Assembly: GCA_942491735.1 (NCBI GenBank) | Contig: CALOCN010000001.1 | Coordinates: 434,001 to 498,000, forward strand | Direction: 5' to 3' | DNA length: 64,000 nucleotides | Origin: CALOCN01 sp942491735 | Lineage (GTDB): Bacteria; Eisenbacteria; RBG-16-71-46; JABDJR01 | In this document: piece by piece, positions 17,942 to 26,380 of the stretch | How the letters are laid out: every line of letters starts with the position of its first letter | How positions within the stretch are numbered: the first letter of the stretch is position 1 | Made by a program: the position numbers and the translations under genes | Notes under the pieces: generated by a model | The model's input: the letters and a program-made list of their open reading frames with translations, nothing else | Told to the model about the DNA's origin: nothing | Database searches by the model: none

Positions 17942-18397
17942 CTATTCACCGCGGTCGAGGCTCTCGATATCGGCGAGGTCCTTGGCCCGCCCCGTAGCCC
18001 GTTTGTTCCGGATCAAGTCCAACCGCCCGAGAACAGGAACCGGGCTCGGCATTCCCATCTCGATCTCTGTCTTCTCCTGCCAAGCCTCGGCGAACGAGCC
18101 AATGCCCGAGATTGCGGTAAGGAGGTCGATACGTCGGGGGGGCAGGCCCAGCTGAATGACGGAGTCGCTTGATTGGAGGTCGCCCCTGGTGATCCCCAGA
18201 TCGTCCACGGGAGCGTTGAACCGAACCAGGGCCTTCCAAACCCTATCCGCGTTCGAAGCCGTGGGGTTGATCCAGACGTCGAGGTCGCCGGTTGCCCGGA
18301 GCACCCCGTGGACGGCAAGGGCATGTGCCCCCACGACAAGGAACTCCGCCTTCTCGGCCAGCAAAGCCATCAGAAAGTCCAGGAAGTCCTCGTTCAT
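17942..18397 (-). CDS. Nucleotidyltransferase-fold protein (MNT/AbiEii-like, DUF6036-type)
   Basis: 151 aa. The N-terminal 'FLVVGAHALAVHGVLRATGDLDVWI' region (written here in part) has the G-(A/G)-x-A-x-x-x-H-G...T-x-D-x-D-x-W pattern of minimal nucleotidyltransferases, with the two metal-ligand Asp in 'TGDLDVW'. The C-terminal 'RKDL-D'-like signature appears as 'RAKDLADIE'. Such proteins act as AMP/nucleotide-transferring toxins or antitoxins, or as solitary enzymes. It overlaps the upstream small gene by ATGA, so the two are one translationally coupled unit. The substrate is unknown. Confidence 0.75.
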   Translation of the reverse strand: MNEDFLDFLMALLAEKAEFLVVGAHALAVHGVLRATGDLDVWINPTASNADRVWKALVRFNAPVDDLGITRGDLQSSDSVIQLGLPPRRIDLLTAISGIGSFAEAWQEKTEIEMGMPSPVPVLGRLDLIRNKRATGRAKDLADIESLDRGE

Positions 18398-18597
18398 GCC
18401 GGGTCCTGGCTCCCGTCAGTGTCCCGGGTGATCCACCCGGGCATCTGCGCCCTCTCATAGTCCGGGACCTCTCGACCCACGAAAGCCCACATCTCGAGAG
18501 TGAGTTGCCAGACCAGCCGCAGCCGGTCTTCCGGGGGAATGTGGTCGAACGTGCATCCATGGTCATCCCGCAGAGAGATGACCCGTGCAGACCACTC
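18394..18597 (-). CDS. Small partner protein of the nucleotidyltransferase; start unresolved, perhaps 5'-truncated
   Basis: Roughly 62-67 residues are convincing, beginning near 'RVISLRDDHGCTFDHIPPED' and running through 'RLRLVWQLTLEMWAF' to the stop. This layout (short beta start, then 'P-P-E-x-R-L-x-L-V-W-x-L-T') is typical of the small gene paired with DUF6036-type nucleotidyltransferases. No ATG, GTG or TTG exists in frame near the expected start, and the only upstream reading crosses the 24-bp repeat at 18625-18648. Either a rare codon (ATC at 18579, for example) is used or the native start was lost when the repeat-bounded segment formed. The 5' boundary given is approximate. Confidence 0.5.
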   Translation of the reverse strand, partial: EWSARVISLRDDHGCTFDHIPPEDRLRLVWQLTLEMWAFVGREVPDYERAQMPGWITRDTDGSQDPA

Positions 18598-18624
18598 CCC
18601 GCGCGGGACCTTCCAATCCCCTCC

Positions 18625-18648
18625 GTTTGTCCACCCGGGTGGACTTTT
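18625..18648 (+). repeat. Copy 2 of the 24-bp palindromic repeat/terminator
   Basis: Identical to 16647-16670: GTCCACCCGGGTGGAC (18629-18644) with GTTT before and TTTT after. Here it follows no plus-strand gene, and its T run faces the wrong way to terminate the minus-strand CBS gene that ends at 18666. It therefore looks like a duplicated boundary of the intervening accessory segment. Confidence 0.75.
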
Positions 18649-18665
18649 TCCCTCCCGCTCCGTGC

Positions 18666-19148
18666 TCACTTCTTGGGGTAGTCCCCGATGGGGCTCCGGC
18701 CGGCCGGATAATCCGGGTAACTCTTGCCCTTGAACAACTTGGCGTCCAGGGCGACCACGGCCCGGAACACGTCCTGGCGGCTGATCTGTCCCACCAGTTT
18801 GTCCCCGTCCAGGACGGGGAGGCGCCGCACCCGCCGGGTGACCAGCTCGTGGGCGATCCCGTAGAGGTCCATCGTGGGGCCAATAGTGTAAACATCTCGC
18901 GACATCAGGTCCTCGACGCTCACCCCCTCGTGGCCGGCCTCCGTGTATTGCGACCCGGCGGCCGCCCGAAGGCAGTCGTATTCGGAGAGAACCCCCAGCA
19001 AGCGCCCGCTCCCGTCCACCACGGGAGCCCCGGAAATCCCTTTCTTGGCAAGGATTCCCGCCGCTTCCATGAGCGGCTGGTCCGGTCTGAGGGTCACCAG
19101 ATCCCGGGTCATGAGATCCCGGGCCACGGGGATTTGGGGATGGTTCAC
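18666..19148 (-). CDS. CBS-domain pair protein
   Basis: 160-aa cytosolic protein made of two CBS domains: the first about 10-70 ('ARDLMTRDLVTLRPDQPLME...GAPVVDGSGRLLGVLSEYDCL'), the second about 80-140 ('VEDLMSRDVYTIGPTMDLY...RLPVLDGDKLVGQISRQDVF'). Such Bateman modules sense adenine nucleotides and are often regulators. The start is GTG at 19148, five nt after GGAGG; an upstream ATG at 19217 lacks a site and adds an unmatched tail. It is divergent from nqrA, with back-to-back promoters. Confidence 0.9.
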   Translation of the reverse strand: MNHPQIPVARDLMTRDLVTLRPDQPLMEAAGILAKKGISGAPVVDGSGRLLGVLSEYDCLRAAAGSQYTEAGHEGVSVEDLMSRDVYTIGPTMDLYGIAHELVTRRVRRLPVLDGDKLVGQISRQDVFRAVVALDAKLFKGKSYPDYPAGRSPIGDYPKK

Positions 19149-19204
19149 TTGGACCTCCGGAGAGGGTAATGCCGGGTGGGCCAGGGAGTCCCACCACCGT
19201 ATCC

Positions 19205-19233
19205 ATCGTAATCGCAACGACCAGCGGTCTCAA
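19205..19233 (-). promoter_or_regulatory. Candidate promoter of the CBS-domain gene
   Basis: Read on the minus strand: TTGAGA (19233-19228), 17-nt spacer, TACGAT (19210-19205). The predicted start near 19198 leaves a ~50-nt leader ending in GGAGG before GTG 19148. Its -35 is one base from the -35 of the divergent nqr promoter. Confidence 0.4.
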
Positions 19234-19234
19234 C

Positions 19235-19262
19235 TTGCAACGAAAACCATTATCCATATGAT
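19235..19262 (+). promoter_or_regulatory. Candidate promoter of the nqr operon
   Basis: TTGCAA (19235-19240), 16-nt spacer, TATGAT (19257-19262, five of six matches). Transcription would start near 19269, giving a leader of about 70 nt. Confidence 0.4.
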
Positions 19263-19293
19263 CGTTCCCGTCGGCGTCCGGTACACTCCGCTG

Positions 19294-19312
19294 TCCCCCG
19301 AATCCGGGGGGA
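19294..19312 (+). other. GC-rich hairpin in the nqr leader
   Basis: CCCCCG and CGGGGG separated by four bases can form a compact stem just upstream of the AAGGAG ribosome site (19325-19330) of nqrA. No U run follows, so it is more likely an mRNA-stability or translation element than a terminator. Confidence 0.35.
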
Positions 19313-19340
19313 ATCAGCCTTAAAAAGGAGCGTTGTTTCC

Positions 19341-20789
19341 TTGGCACTCCACAAGATCAAGCAGGGCCTGGATCTACCCATTTCGGGCTCTCCACGGCCA
19401 GTAATCGCCGATCGTCCCGACATTCTCCGGGTAGCGCTCATGGGAGACGACTCCCACGGCCTGCGTGTGCGTCCCCTGGTCGAAGAAGGCCAGAAGGTCA
19501 AGCGCGGCCAGCCTCTCTATGAGGACCGCAAGAACCCGGGGGTCACCTGGACCTCTCCGGGGGCCGGCGAGGTGGTGGCCATCAATCGTGGCCATCGGCG
19601 CATGCTCCAGTCCTATGTCGTCCAGCTGAACGAGGCCGAGCGCAAGGGGGATCCTCCCGCCTCGGACTGTCATGCCTTCGCCGCGTACAGGAAGGGGGCC
19701 CACGAGACCCTGGACGCGGACGGCATCCGGGCGCTGCTCCTGGAGAGCGGTCTGTGGACCGCCTTCCGTACCCGTCCGTTCAGCAAGGTGCCGCCGGCCG
19801 AGGCAACGCCGGTCGGCATCTTCGTCACCGCGATCGACACCAACCCGCTCGCCGCGGATCCGGACCTCGTGCTGGCCGATCGCCAGGACGACTTCAACCT
19901 GGGACTGCGGCTTCTCAACCGCCTCATCGAGGGCGACGTTTATCTCTGTATCCATGCCGACTCCACCATTCGGGATTGGCTGGACGCTCCGGATATCGCG
20001 GTGCACCGGTTCAAGGGTCCGCACCCCGCCGGGAACGCCGGGCTCCACATCCACCGCATTCTTCCCGTGGGTCGCACCCGCACGGTGTGGACCATCGGCT
20101 ACCAGGACGTGGCGGCCATCGGCAAGCTGGCGACCACCGGCGTCCTTCCCGTGGACCGCATCATTTCGGTGGCCGGCCCGGTGGTGAAGGACCCCTCGCT
20201 GGTGCGTTCCCGGATCGGCGCCTCGGTGGACGACCATGTCCATGACCGCATCCACGACGGTGTGGATGTCCGGGTGATTTCCGGGTCGGTCCTCTCGGGC
20301 AAGAAGGCGATGGGCGCGGTTTTTGGCCACGTCGGCCGCTACGACACCCAGATCAGCGTCCTTCAGGAAGGCACCGAGCGCGAGTTCATGGGCTGGCTGG
20401 ACCCCGGCTTCAACAAGTTCTCGGCCATTCCCGTCTATGTGACCGGAATGCTGGAGATGGTCCGGCGCAAGCTCACCGAACAGTTCGGCCCGGCCATGGT
20501 CGAGCACATGGACCTGCCGGACAAGAAGTACGCCTTTACCACCGCACTCAACGGTTCCCCGCGACCCATCATTCCCATCAATGTCCACGAGAACGTCATG
20601 CCCATGGACATTCTCCCCACCTACCTGCTGCGATCGATGGCGGTAGGGGATATCGAACAGGCCGAGAAGCTGGGCATCCTCGAGTTGGATGAAGAGGACC
20701 TGGCGCTCTGCACGTTCGTGGATCCGGGCAAGTCGGACTTCGGTCCCATGCTTCGCGTGAACCTGGACCGGATCGAGAAGGAAGGTTGA
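19341..20789 (+). CDS. nqrA: Na+-translocating NADH:quinone reductase subunit A
   Basis: Peripheral subunit of the six-subunit Na+-NQR, implicated in quinone binding. 482 aa. Typical N-terminus 'IKQGLDLPISGSP' and biotin/lipoyl-like 'PLVEEGQKVKRGQPLYEDRK', then 'SPGAGEVVAINRGHRR'. TTG 19341 is preceded by AAGGAG (10-nt spacing) and starts at the family N-terminus. Its TGA overlaps the nqrB ATG (TGATG). Confidence 0.95.
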   Translation: MALHKIKQGLDLPISGSPRPVIADRPDILRVALMGDDSHGLRVRPLVEEGQKVKRGQPLYEDRKNPGVTWTSPGAGEVVAINRGHRRMLQSYVVQLNEAERKGDPPASDCHAFAAYRKGAHETLDADGIRALLLESGLWTAFRTRPFSKVPPAEATPVGIFVTAIDTNPLAADPDLVLADRQDDFNLGLRLLNRLIEGDVYLCIHADSTIRDWLDAPDIAVHRFKGPHPAGNAGLHIHRILPVGRTRTVWTIGYQDVAAIGKLATTGVLPVDRIISVAGPVVKDPSLVRSRIGASVDDHVHDRIHDGVDVRVISGSVLSGKKAMGAVFGHVGRYDTQISVLQEGTEREFMGWLDPGFNKFSAIPVYVTGMLEMVRRKLTEQFGPAMVEHMDLPDKKYAFTTALNGSPRPIIPINVHENVMPMDILPTYLLRSMAVGDIEQAEKLGILELDEEDLALCTFVDPGKSDFGPMLRVNLDRIEKEG

Positions 20790-22012
20790 TGAAATTCCTC
20801 CTGAAGCTCCTCGAGGGGCAGGCGCATCATTTCGAGAAGGGTGGGAAGCTGGAAAAGCTCTACCCGCTCTGGGAGGCGCAGGACACGTTCCTGTTCACCC
20901 CGCCGGCCACCACCCGGACCGCATCCCACGTGCGCGACGGTCTGGACACCAAGCGACTGATGATCACGGTCATCTTCGCTCTGGGTCCGGCCATTCTCAT
21001 GGCCATCTACAACACCGGCTATCAGGCCCACCGGGCCATCTCCATGGGCGCACAGCCCCTGGACAACTGGCAGACCGCGGTCTACCAGTGGGCGGGGCTG
21101 GGGTTCGATCCGGGGAGCATCCTGGCCTGTGCGGCCTACGGGGCGCTCTTCTTCTTCCCCATCATGCTCGCCACCTACGTGGTGGGCGGTGTGGTCGAGG
21201 TCACCTTCGCCATCGCACGCCGGCATGAGATCTCCGAGGGGTTCCTGGTCACCGGGATGCTCATCCCGCTCACCTTGCCCCCCACCATTCCGCTGTGGAT
21301 GGTCGGGCTGGGCGCCGCATTCGGGATCATCTTCGGCAAGGAGGTCTTCGGCGGTGTGGGCATGAACTGGCTCAACCCGGCATTGACCGCCCGCGCCTTC
21401 CTCTTCTTTGCCTACCCCGCCTTCATGAGCGGCGAAGCTCCGTGGATCGCCGCGGACTTCCTGGGCGTGGACAGCTTTGCCGGTGCCACCCTGCTCGCCC
21501 AGTCCGCGGCCAGCGCCGGGGCCTGGATCGGCAATGCCGACTGGTCGTGGTGGGAATCGTTCGTGGGGCTCATCCCCGGATCCATGGGGGAGACCTCCGC
21601 CTTGGCCTGCTTCATCGGAGCCGGGCTGCTCATCCAGACCCAGATCGGCTCCTGGCGAACCATGGCCGGCGTGACCCTCGGCACCCTCGCCCTCTCGCTG
21701 CTCTTCAATGCGGTGGGCTCCGAGACCAACCCCATGTTCGGTCTGCCCTTCCACTGGCACATCGTTCTGGGAGGCTGGGCTTTCGGTATGGTCTTCATGG
21801 CCACGGATCCGGTATCCAGCGCCTACACCAACAAGGGCAAGTGGTTCTACGGAATCGGGATCGGGGTCATGGTCATGCTGGTACGGGTGGTCAACCCGGC
21901 CTATCCCGAGGGGATGATGCTGGCCATCCTGTTCATGAACATGTTTGCGCCCCTCATCGACTACTACGTCATCAAGGGCAACATCAACCGGAGGCTCGCC
22001 CGTGCAGCCTAG
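20789..22012 (+). CDS. nqrB: Na+-NQR subunit B
   Basis: Integral membrane subunit with about ten helices; carries covalently bound FMN and riboflavin and forms much of the Na+ path. 407 aa. The flavinylation site is Thr234 in 'DSFAGATLLAQ', corresponding to the (S/T)GAT motif of Vibrio NqrB with Ala in place of the first Ser. Hydrophobic segments include 'GFLVTGMLIPLTLPPTIPL' and 'GVGMNWLNPALTARAFLFF'. The ATG overlaps the nqrA stop; its own end overlaps nqrC. Confidence 0.96.
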   Translation: MKFLLKLLEGQAHHFEKGGKLEKLYPLWEAQDTFLFTPPATTRTASHVRDGLDTKRLMITVIFALGPAILMAIYNTGYQAHRAISMGAQPLDNWQTAVYQWAGLGFDPGSILACAAYGALFFFPIMLATYVVGGVVEVTFAIARRHEISEGFLVTGMLIPLTLPPTIPLWMVGLGAAFGIIFGKEVFGGVGMNWLNPALTARAFLFFAYPAFMSGEAPWIAADFLGVDSFAGATLLAQSAASAGAWIGNADWSWWESFVGLIPGSMGETSALACFIGAGLLIQTQIGSWRTMAGVTLGTLALSLLFNAVGSETNPMFGLPFHWHIVLGGWAFGMVFMATDPVSSAYTNKGKWFYGIGIGVMVMLVRVVNPAYPEGMMLAILFMNMFAPLIDYYVIKGNINRRLARAA

Positions 22013-22781
22013 TGTCCGCTATATCATCCTGTTCGCGGCGGCGGTTTGCGGTGTGTGTTCCATCCTGGTGTCCACCGCCGCGGTGACGCTGCAGGACCGT
22101 CAGCATGAGAATGCCATCCTGGATCAGCAGAAGAAGGTGCTGACCGTGGCCGGTCTCATCCAACCCGGGGAATCCGTGCCCCGGGAGGATATCGCCAAGC
22201 GGTTCGAGGAGAATCTCGAGGCCCGCGTGGTCGACATGACCAACGGCGAGTACGTCGAGGGCGTCGATCCCCTGACCTACAACGCACGCAAGGCGGTGCG
22301 GGACGAGAGCACCAGCATCGCCGCCCCCGACAATCGGGCCAAGGTGCGGCGTATCGCCAACAACGCGGTCGTGTATCTCATTCGTCCCGGCGGGGGAGAG
22401 GTGGAGGGGGTCATCATCCCCATCAGCGGCTACGGTCTCTGGTCCACCCTCTACGGGTATCTGGCCCTGGATCGGGACGGTCGCACCATCCGCGGAATTA
22501 CGTACTATGAGCACGGGGAGACGGCCGGCCTCGGTGGCGAGGTGGACAATCCCAACTGGAAGGCCCTGTGGCCCGGGCGCAAGGCCTATGACGAGAACGG
22601 CAAACCGGCCATCCAGGTGGCCAAGGGACACGTGGGACCGCCGGATCAGGCGCCCTACCGGGTCGACGGCCTGGCCGGAGCCACCATCACCTCCAACGGG
22701 GTGACCAACATGCTGCAACTCTGGTTGGGCGAGAACGGATTCGGGCCGTACATCGAGCGGTTCCGGGGAGGCGCGTCATGA
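22002..22781 (+). CDS. nqrC: Na+-NQR subunit C
   Basis: Single-helix membrane-anchored subunit with a periplasmic flavin domain. 259 aa: N-terminal helix about 6-25, then the FMN-binding domain. The covalent FMN site is Thr228 in 'DGLAGATITSNGV'. 'GYGLWSTLYGYLALD' is characteristic. GTG 22002 lies 7 nt after GGAGG and overlaps the end of nqrB; reading from further upstream would add nonsense. Ends with an ATGA overlap into nqrD. Confidence 0.94.
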   Translation: MQPSVRYIILFAAAVCGVCSILVSTAAVTLQDRQHENAILDQQKKVLTVAGLIQPGESVPREDIAKRFEENLEARVVDMTNGEYVEGVDPLTYNARKAVRDESTSIAAPDNRAKVRRIANNAVVYLIRPGGGEVEGVIIPISGYGLWSTLYGYLALDRDGRTIRGITYYEHGETAGLGGEVDNPNWKALWPGRKAYDENGKPAIQVAKGHVGPPDQAPYRVDGLAGATITSNGVTNMLQLWLGENGFGPYIERFRGGAS

Positions 22782-23446
22782 GCAAGCCGAAAGAGGTCCT
22801 TCTGGACCCCCTTTTCGACAACAACCCCATCGCCCTGCAGGTGCTCGGCATCTGCTCCGCGCTGGCCGTGACCACCAAGGTGCCGACCGCCTTTGTCATG
22901 AGCCTCGCCGTGATCTTCGTGCTGCTCACCTCGACGGTGGCGGTGAGTCTCATCCGGGATCGCATCCCTTCCAGCATCCGTATCATCACCCAGCTCACCA
23001 TTATCGCCTCCATGGTGATCGTGGCCGACCAGGTGCTCAAGGCGTTCGTCTACGACATTGCCCTGCAGCTCTCGGTCTTCATCGGGCTGATCATCACCAA
23101 CTGCATCATCATGGGGCGCGCCGAGGCCTTTGCCATGCAGAACGGGCCCAAGCTCACCGCGCTCGATGCGATAGGCAACGGGCTCGGGTACAGCATCGTG
23201 CTCATGGTGGTGGCGTTCTTTCGGGAGTTGTTCGGGACCGGGAAGGTGGCCGGGTTCACCGTTCTCAAGCCGGTCTCCGAAGGGGGTTGGTACGAGCCCA
23301 ACGGGCTCATGGTGCTCGCCCCTGCCGCGTTCTTTCTGATTGGTTGCTTCATCTGGGTGGTTCGGGCCCGGAAGCCGGAGCAGGTCGAGGAGGCCTACCA
23401 TGTTGGAACACTATCTGAGCTTGGCTACGAAGGCGATCTTCGTTGA
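22778..23446 (+). CDS. nqrD: Na+-NQR subunit D
   Basis: Six-helix membrane subunit paired with NqrE. 222 aa. Cys26 ('LGICSALAV') and Cys109 ('IITNCIIMGRAEA') are the conserved residues that, with two from NqrE, hold the intramembrane iron centre in Vibrio. The two halves show the inverted-repeat topology of the family. The start overlaps the nqrC stop; the end overlaps nqrE by 47 nt, longer than elsewhere in this operon. Confidence 0.95.
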   Translation: MSKPKEVLLDPLFDNNPIALQVLGICSALAVTTKVPTAFVMSLAVIFVLLTSTVAVSLIRDRIPSSIRIITQLTIIASMVIVADQVLKAFVYDIALQLSVFIGLIITNCIIMGRAEAFAMQNGPKLTALDAIGNGLGYSIVLMVVAFFRELFGTGKVAGFTVLKPVSEGGWYEPNGLMVLAPAAFFLIGCFIWVVRARKPEQVEEAYHVGTLSELGYEGDLR

Positions 23447-24014
23447 GAACATGGCTCTCGCCTTCTTCCTGGGGATGTGCTCGTTTCTGGCCGTCTCCAA
23501 GAAGGTAGAAACGGCCATCGGGCTCGGTGCCGCGGTGGTCTTTGTTCTCGCCATCACGACGCCTTTGAACAACCTGCTCCTGGTCCACGTGCTCGAAGAG
23601 GGCGCGTTGTCCTGGCTGCCCGGTGGTGAGAGCGTCAACCTGGGATTCCTCACCTTCCTGGTGTTCATCGGATCCATTGCCGCGGTGGTGCAGGTGGTCG
23701 AGATGGCCATCGAGAAGTATTCCCCGGCCCTGTACGGGTCCCTGGGGATCTTCCTGCCCCTGATCGCGGTGAACTGCGCCATTCTCGGTGGCGCCCTGTT
23801 CATGTCCAACCGGGACTACACCCTGGGCGAGAGCACGGTGTTCGGCACGGGAGCGGGGATCGGATTTGCCCTGGCGCTCATTGCCCTGGCCGCGGTGCGG
23901 GAGCGCATGCACTACAGCAATGTGCCGGGCCCCCTGCGGGGACTCGGGATCACGTTCATCACGGTGGGGCTCATGGCCATGGGGTTCATGGCCTTCTCGG
24001 GAATTCAGCTCTAG
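23400..24014 (+). CDS. nqrE: Na+-NQR subunit E
   Basis: Membrane partner of NqrD; 204 aa, six helices. Cys27 ('LGMCSFLAVSKK') and Cys126 ('AVNCAILGGALF') are the iron ligands expected from the Vibrio enzyme. ATG 23400 begins at the normal N-terminus 'MLEHYLSL', inside the last 47 nt of nqrD, with GAGGAGG-like sequence upstream; an earlier in-frame start would add nqrD-antiphase residues. Confidence 0.95.
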   Translation: MLEHYLSLATKAIFVENMALAFFLGMCSFLAVSKKVETAIGLGAAVVFVLAITTPLNNLLLVHVLEEGALSWLPGGESVNLGFLTFLVFIGSIAAVVQVVEMAIEKYSPALYGSLGIFLPLIAVNCAILGGALFMSNRDYTLGESTVFGTGAGIGFALALIALAAVRERMHYSNVPGPLRGLGITFITVGLMAMGFMAFSGIQL

Positions 24015-24047
24015 TTTCCGTCCGCTAGCGGGGGTCCGGAGTCAGAC

Positions 24048-25268
24048 ATGACAACCATTGCCTACGGCGTCTTCTTCTTCATGCTCGTCATCACGGGGCT
24101 TGTCGCGCTGCTTCTGGTGGCGCGCCGCAGCCTGGTGGCCAGCGGCGACGTCAACCTCGTCATCAACGGCGAGAAGACCATCAAGGTTCCCAGCGGGAGC
24201 ACCCTGCTCAACACCCTGGCCGACCAGAAGATCTTCATCCCCTCCGCCTGTGGTGGTCAGGGGACCTGCGGGGTGTGCAAGGTGGACGTGTGCGAGGGAG
24301 GCGGCGCCCTGCTTCCCACCGAGGTCGGCCACGTGAGCCGGGGCGAGGCGCGTGAAGGGGTACGTCTTTCCTGCCAGGTCAAGGTCAAGAACGACATCAA
24401 GATCGAAGTCCCCGCGGAGCTCTTCGAGGTTCGCAAGTGGACCTGCAAGGTGCGTTCGAACGACGCGGTGGCCACCTTCATCAAGGAACTCATCCTGGAG
24501 CTTCCGGAGGGGGAGGCGGTTCCCTTCAAGGCGGGCGGGTACGTCCAGATCGAATGCCCTCCGGGGACGGTCCACTACAAGGACTTCGACATCCCCGAGG
24601 AGTACCGGGCGGACTGGGACAAGTTCAACCTGTGGCGCTATTCCTCCACCGTGGACGAGACCGAGGTGCGGGCCTATTCCATGGCCAGCTATCCGGAGGA
24701 AAAGGGCATCATCATGCTCAACGTCCGTATCGCCACGCCGCCGCCCCGGATGCCCGACGCCCCCCCCGGCAAGATGTCGTCCTACATCTACAGTCTCAAG
24801 CCGGGCGATGAGGTCATCATTTCCGGCCCGTTCGGCGAGTTCTTCGCCCGGGACACCAAGAACGAAATGGTGTTCATCGGCGGTGGCGCCGGCATGGCTC
24901 CCATGCGCTCGCATATCCTCGACCAGTTCTTCCGGCTCAAGACGGACCGCAAGGTCACCTTCTGGTACGGGGCGCGCAGCTACCGCGAGGCGTTCTATGT
25001 CGAGGACTTCGACAACATCGCCAAGGAGAACAAGAACTTCGAGTGGCACCTCGCGCTCTCGGAGCCCCAGCCCGAGGACAACTGGACCGGCTACACCGGG
25101 TTCATCCACCAGGTGCTCTACGACAACTACCTCAAGGACCACCCGGCCCCGGAGGAGTGCGAGTACTACCTGTGCGGGCCGCCCATGATGATCGAGGCCT
25201 GCAAGAAGATGCTGCGGGACCTCGGGGTGGAAGACGACAACGTGATGTTCGATGACTTCGGCGGTTAG
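24048..25268 (+). CDS. nqrF: Na+-NQR subunit F (NADH-oxidising)
   Basis: Electron-entry subunit: one N-terminal membrane helix (about 4-24), a plant-type [2Fe-2S] ferredoxin domain with Cys68, Cys74, Cys77 and Cys109 ('SACGGQGTCGVCK', 'RLSCQV'), then a ferredoxin-reductase module with FAD motif 'RAYSMASYP', NADH motif 'IGGGAGMAPMRSH', and the C-terminal 'CGPPMMIEACKKML' segment. 406 aa, full length. It overlaps apbE by 17 nt. Confidence 0.97.
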   Translation: MTTIAYGVFFFMLVITGLVALLLVARRSLVASGDVNLVINGEKTIKVPSGSTLLNTLADQKIFIPSACGGQGTCGVCKVDVCEGGGALLPTEVGHVSRGEAREGVRLSCQVKVKNDIKIEVPAELFEVRKWTCKVRSNDAVATFIKELILELPEGEAVPFKAGGYVQIECPPGTVHYKDFDIPEEYRADWDKFNLWRYSSTVDETEVRAYSMASYPEEKGIIMLNVRIATPPPRMPDAPPGKMSSYIYSLKPGDEVIISGPFGEFFARDTKNEMVFIGGGAGMAPMRSHILDQFFRLKTDRKVTFWYGARSYREAFYVEDFDNIAKENKNFEWHLALSEPQPEDNWTGYTGFIHQVLYDNYLKDHPAPEECEYYLCGPPMMIEACKKMLRDLGVEDDNVMFDDFGG

Positions 25269-26373
25269 TGAAGGACGGGTCTCGCCCTTGGCCGGAAATC
25301 GTCGTGCCCTGATCCTGTTGCCCATCTTCCTGCTCGTTCTGGTCAGCGCGACCGTCTACCGACTCTTCCTCGCCGACCGTCCCGCGGACCAGCTGGTCGA
25401 GTTGACCGGCCCCACCATGGGGACGACCTACACGGTCAAGATCCGCCCCGCCGAGCCGCTCACCCAGGAGCAGCACGCCGTGGTGGTGGGAGCGATCGGG
25501 AGCCGGCTGGACCTGGTCAACGGTCTCATGTCGACCTGGGATCCCCAGTCCGAGGTCTCACGGTTCAATCAGCACACGGACCGCGAGCCGTTCCCGCTCT
25601 CCCGCGAGACGGCCGAGGTGGTGCGGATCGCCCTCTCGGTGAGCGACAAGTCGCGTGGCGCGTTCGACATCACGGTCGGCAAGCTGGTCCAGATCTGGGG
25701 TTTCGGCAGCAGTGACCGGCTGCCCGAGCCGCCCGACTCCAAACTGCTGAACCGCTATCGGATCGCGGTCGGCTACCGACTGCTATCCCTCGCCGCGGAC
25801 GGCAGCAGCCTCAGCAAGTCCATTCCGGCCACCCACCTGGACTTCTCGGCGATCGCCAAGGGGTACGGAGTGGACCAGGTGGCCATCGCCCTCGCCGAGC
25901 TGGGCTACGACCATTTCCTGGTCGAGATCGGCGGTGAACTCCGCACCGCGGGACGTCCCGCCCCGGACCGGGATTGGCGTCTGGCCATCGAGCGTCCCGA
26001 TCCGGACCGCCGGGTCATTCACGCCCTGGTGCCTCTTTCGGACAAGGCCATGGCCACGTCCGGGGACTATCGCAATTTCTATGAGAACGAAGGCGTCTGG
26101 CTGAGCCATCTCCTGGACCCGCGGACCGGCCACCCGATCGACCACGACCTGGCCTCGGTGACGGTGGTTCACGACCGTTGTGTCTGGGCCGACGCCTGGG
26201 CGACCGCGCTGATTGTCCTGGGTCCGGAAGACGGCTATGCCACCGCTCTCCGTGAGGGTCTGGCGGCGTATTTCATTGTCCGGGAAGAGGATGGGGGATT
26301 CACCGTCAAGATGACCCCTGCCTTCAAGGAACTTCAACCCGCGGAAGTCGAGGGCCGCAACGCGGGTATCTAG
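25252..26373 (+). CDS. apbE: FAD:protein FMN transferase
   Basis: Flavin transferase that attaches FMN from FAD to the Thr of the (S/T)GAT motifs in NqrB and NqrC, on the periplasmic side. 373 aa with an N-terminal membrane anchor/signal (about 18-38). Family motifs: 'GPTMGTTYTVKI', 'DFSAIAKGYGVDQVA', 'LVEIGGELRTAG', 'MATSGDYRNF', and 'WADAWATALIVLG', whose Asp and nearby residues bind Mg2+. ATG 25252 lies within nqrF, so translation is coupled to it. Confidence 0.95.
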   Translation: MTSAVSEGRVSPLAGNRRALILLPIFLLVLVSATVYRLFLADRPADQLVELTGPTMGTTYTVKIRPAEPLTQEQHAVVVGAIGSRLDLVNGLMSTWDPQSEVSRFNQHTDREPFPLSRETAEVVRIALSVSDKSRGAFDITVGKLVQIWGFGSSDRLPEPPDSKLLNRYRIAVGYRLLSLAADGSSLSKSIPATHLDFSAIAKGYGVDQVAIALAELGYDHFLVEIGGELRTAGRPAPDRDWRLAIERPDPDRRVIHALVPLSDKAMATSGDYRNFYENEGVWLSHLLDPRTGHPIDHDLASVTVVHDRCVWADAWATALIVLGPEDGYATALREGLAAYFIVREEDGGFTVKMTPAFKELQPAEVEGRNAGI

Positions 26374-26380
26374 ACCGAAC

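Noticed and set aside
16647..18648. The two 24-bp copies as phage attachment sites
   Set aside because: No integrase, recombinase or phage gene lies between or beside them, and the core is a palindromic terminator-like hairpin.
18394..19347. A single 317-residue minus-strand gene covering the small partner protein and the CBS gene
   Set aside because: It overlaps the CBS gene on the same strand in another frame and crosses the palindromic repeat; only its last ~65 residues look like protein.
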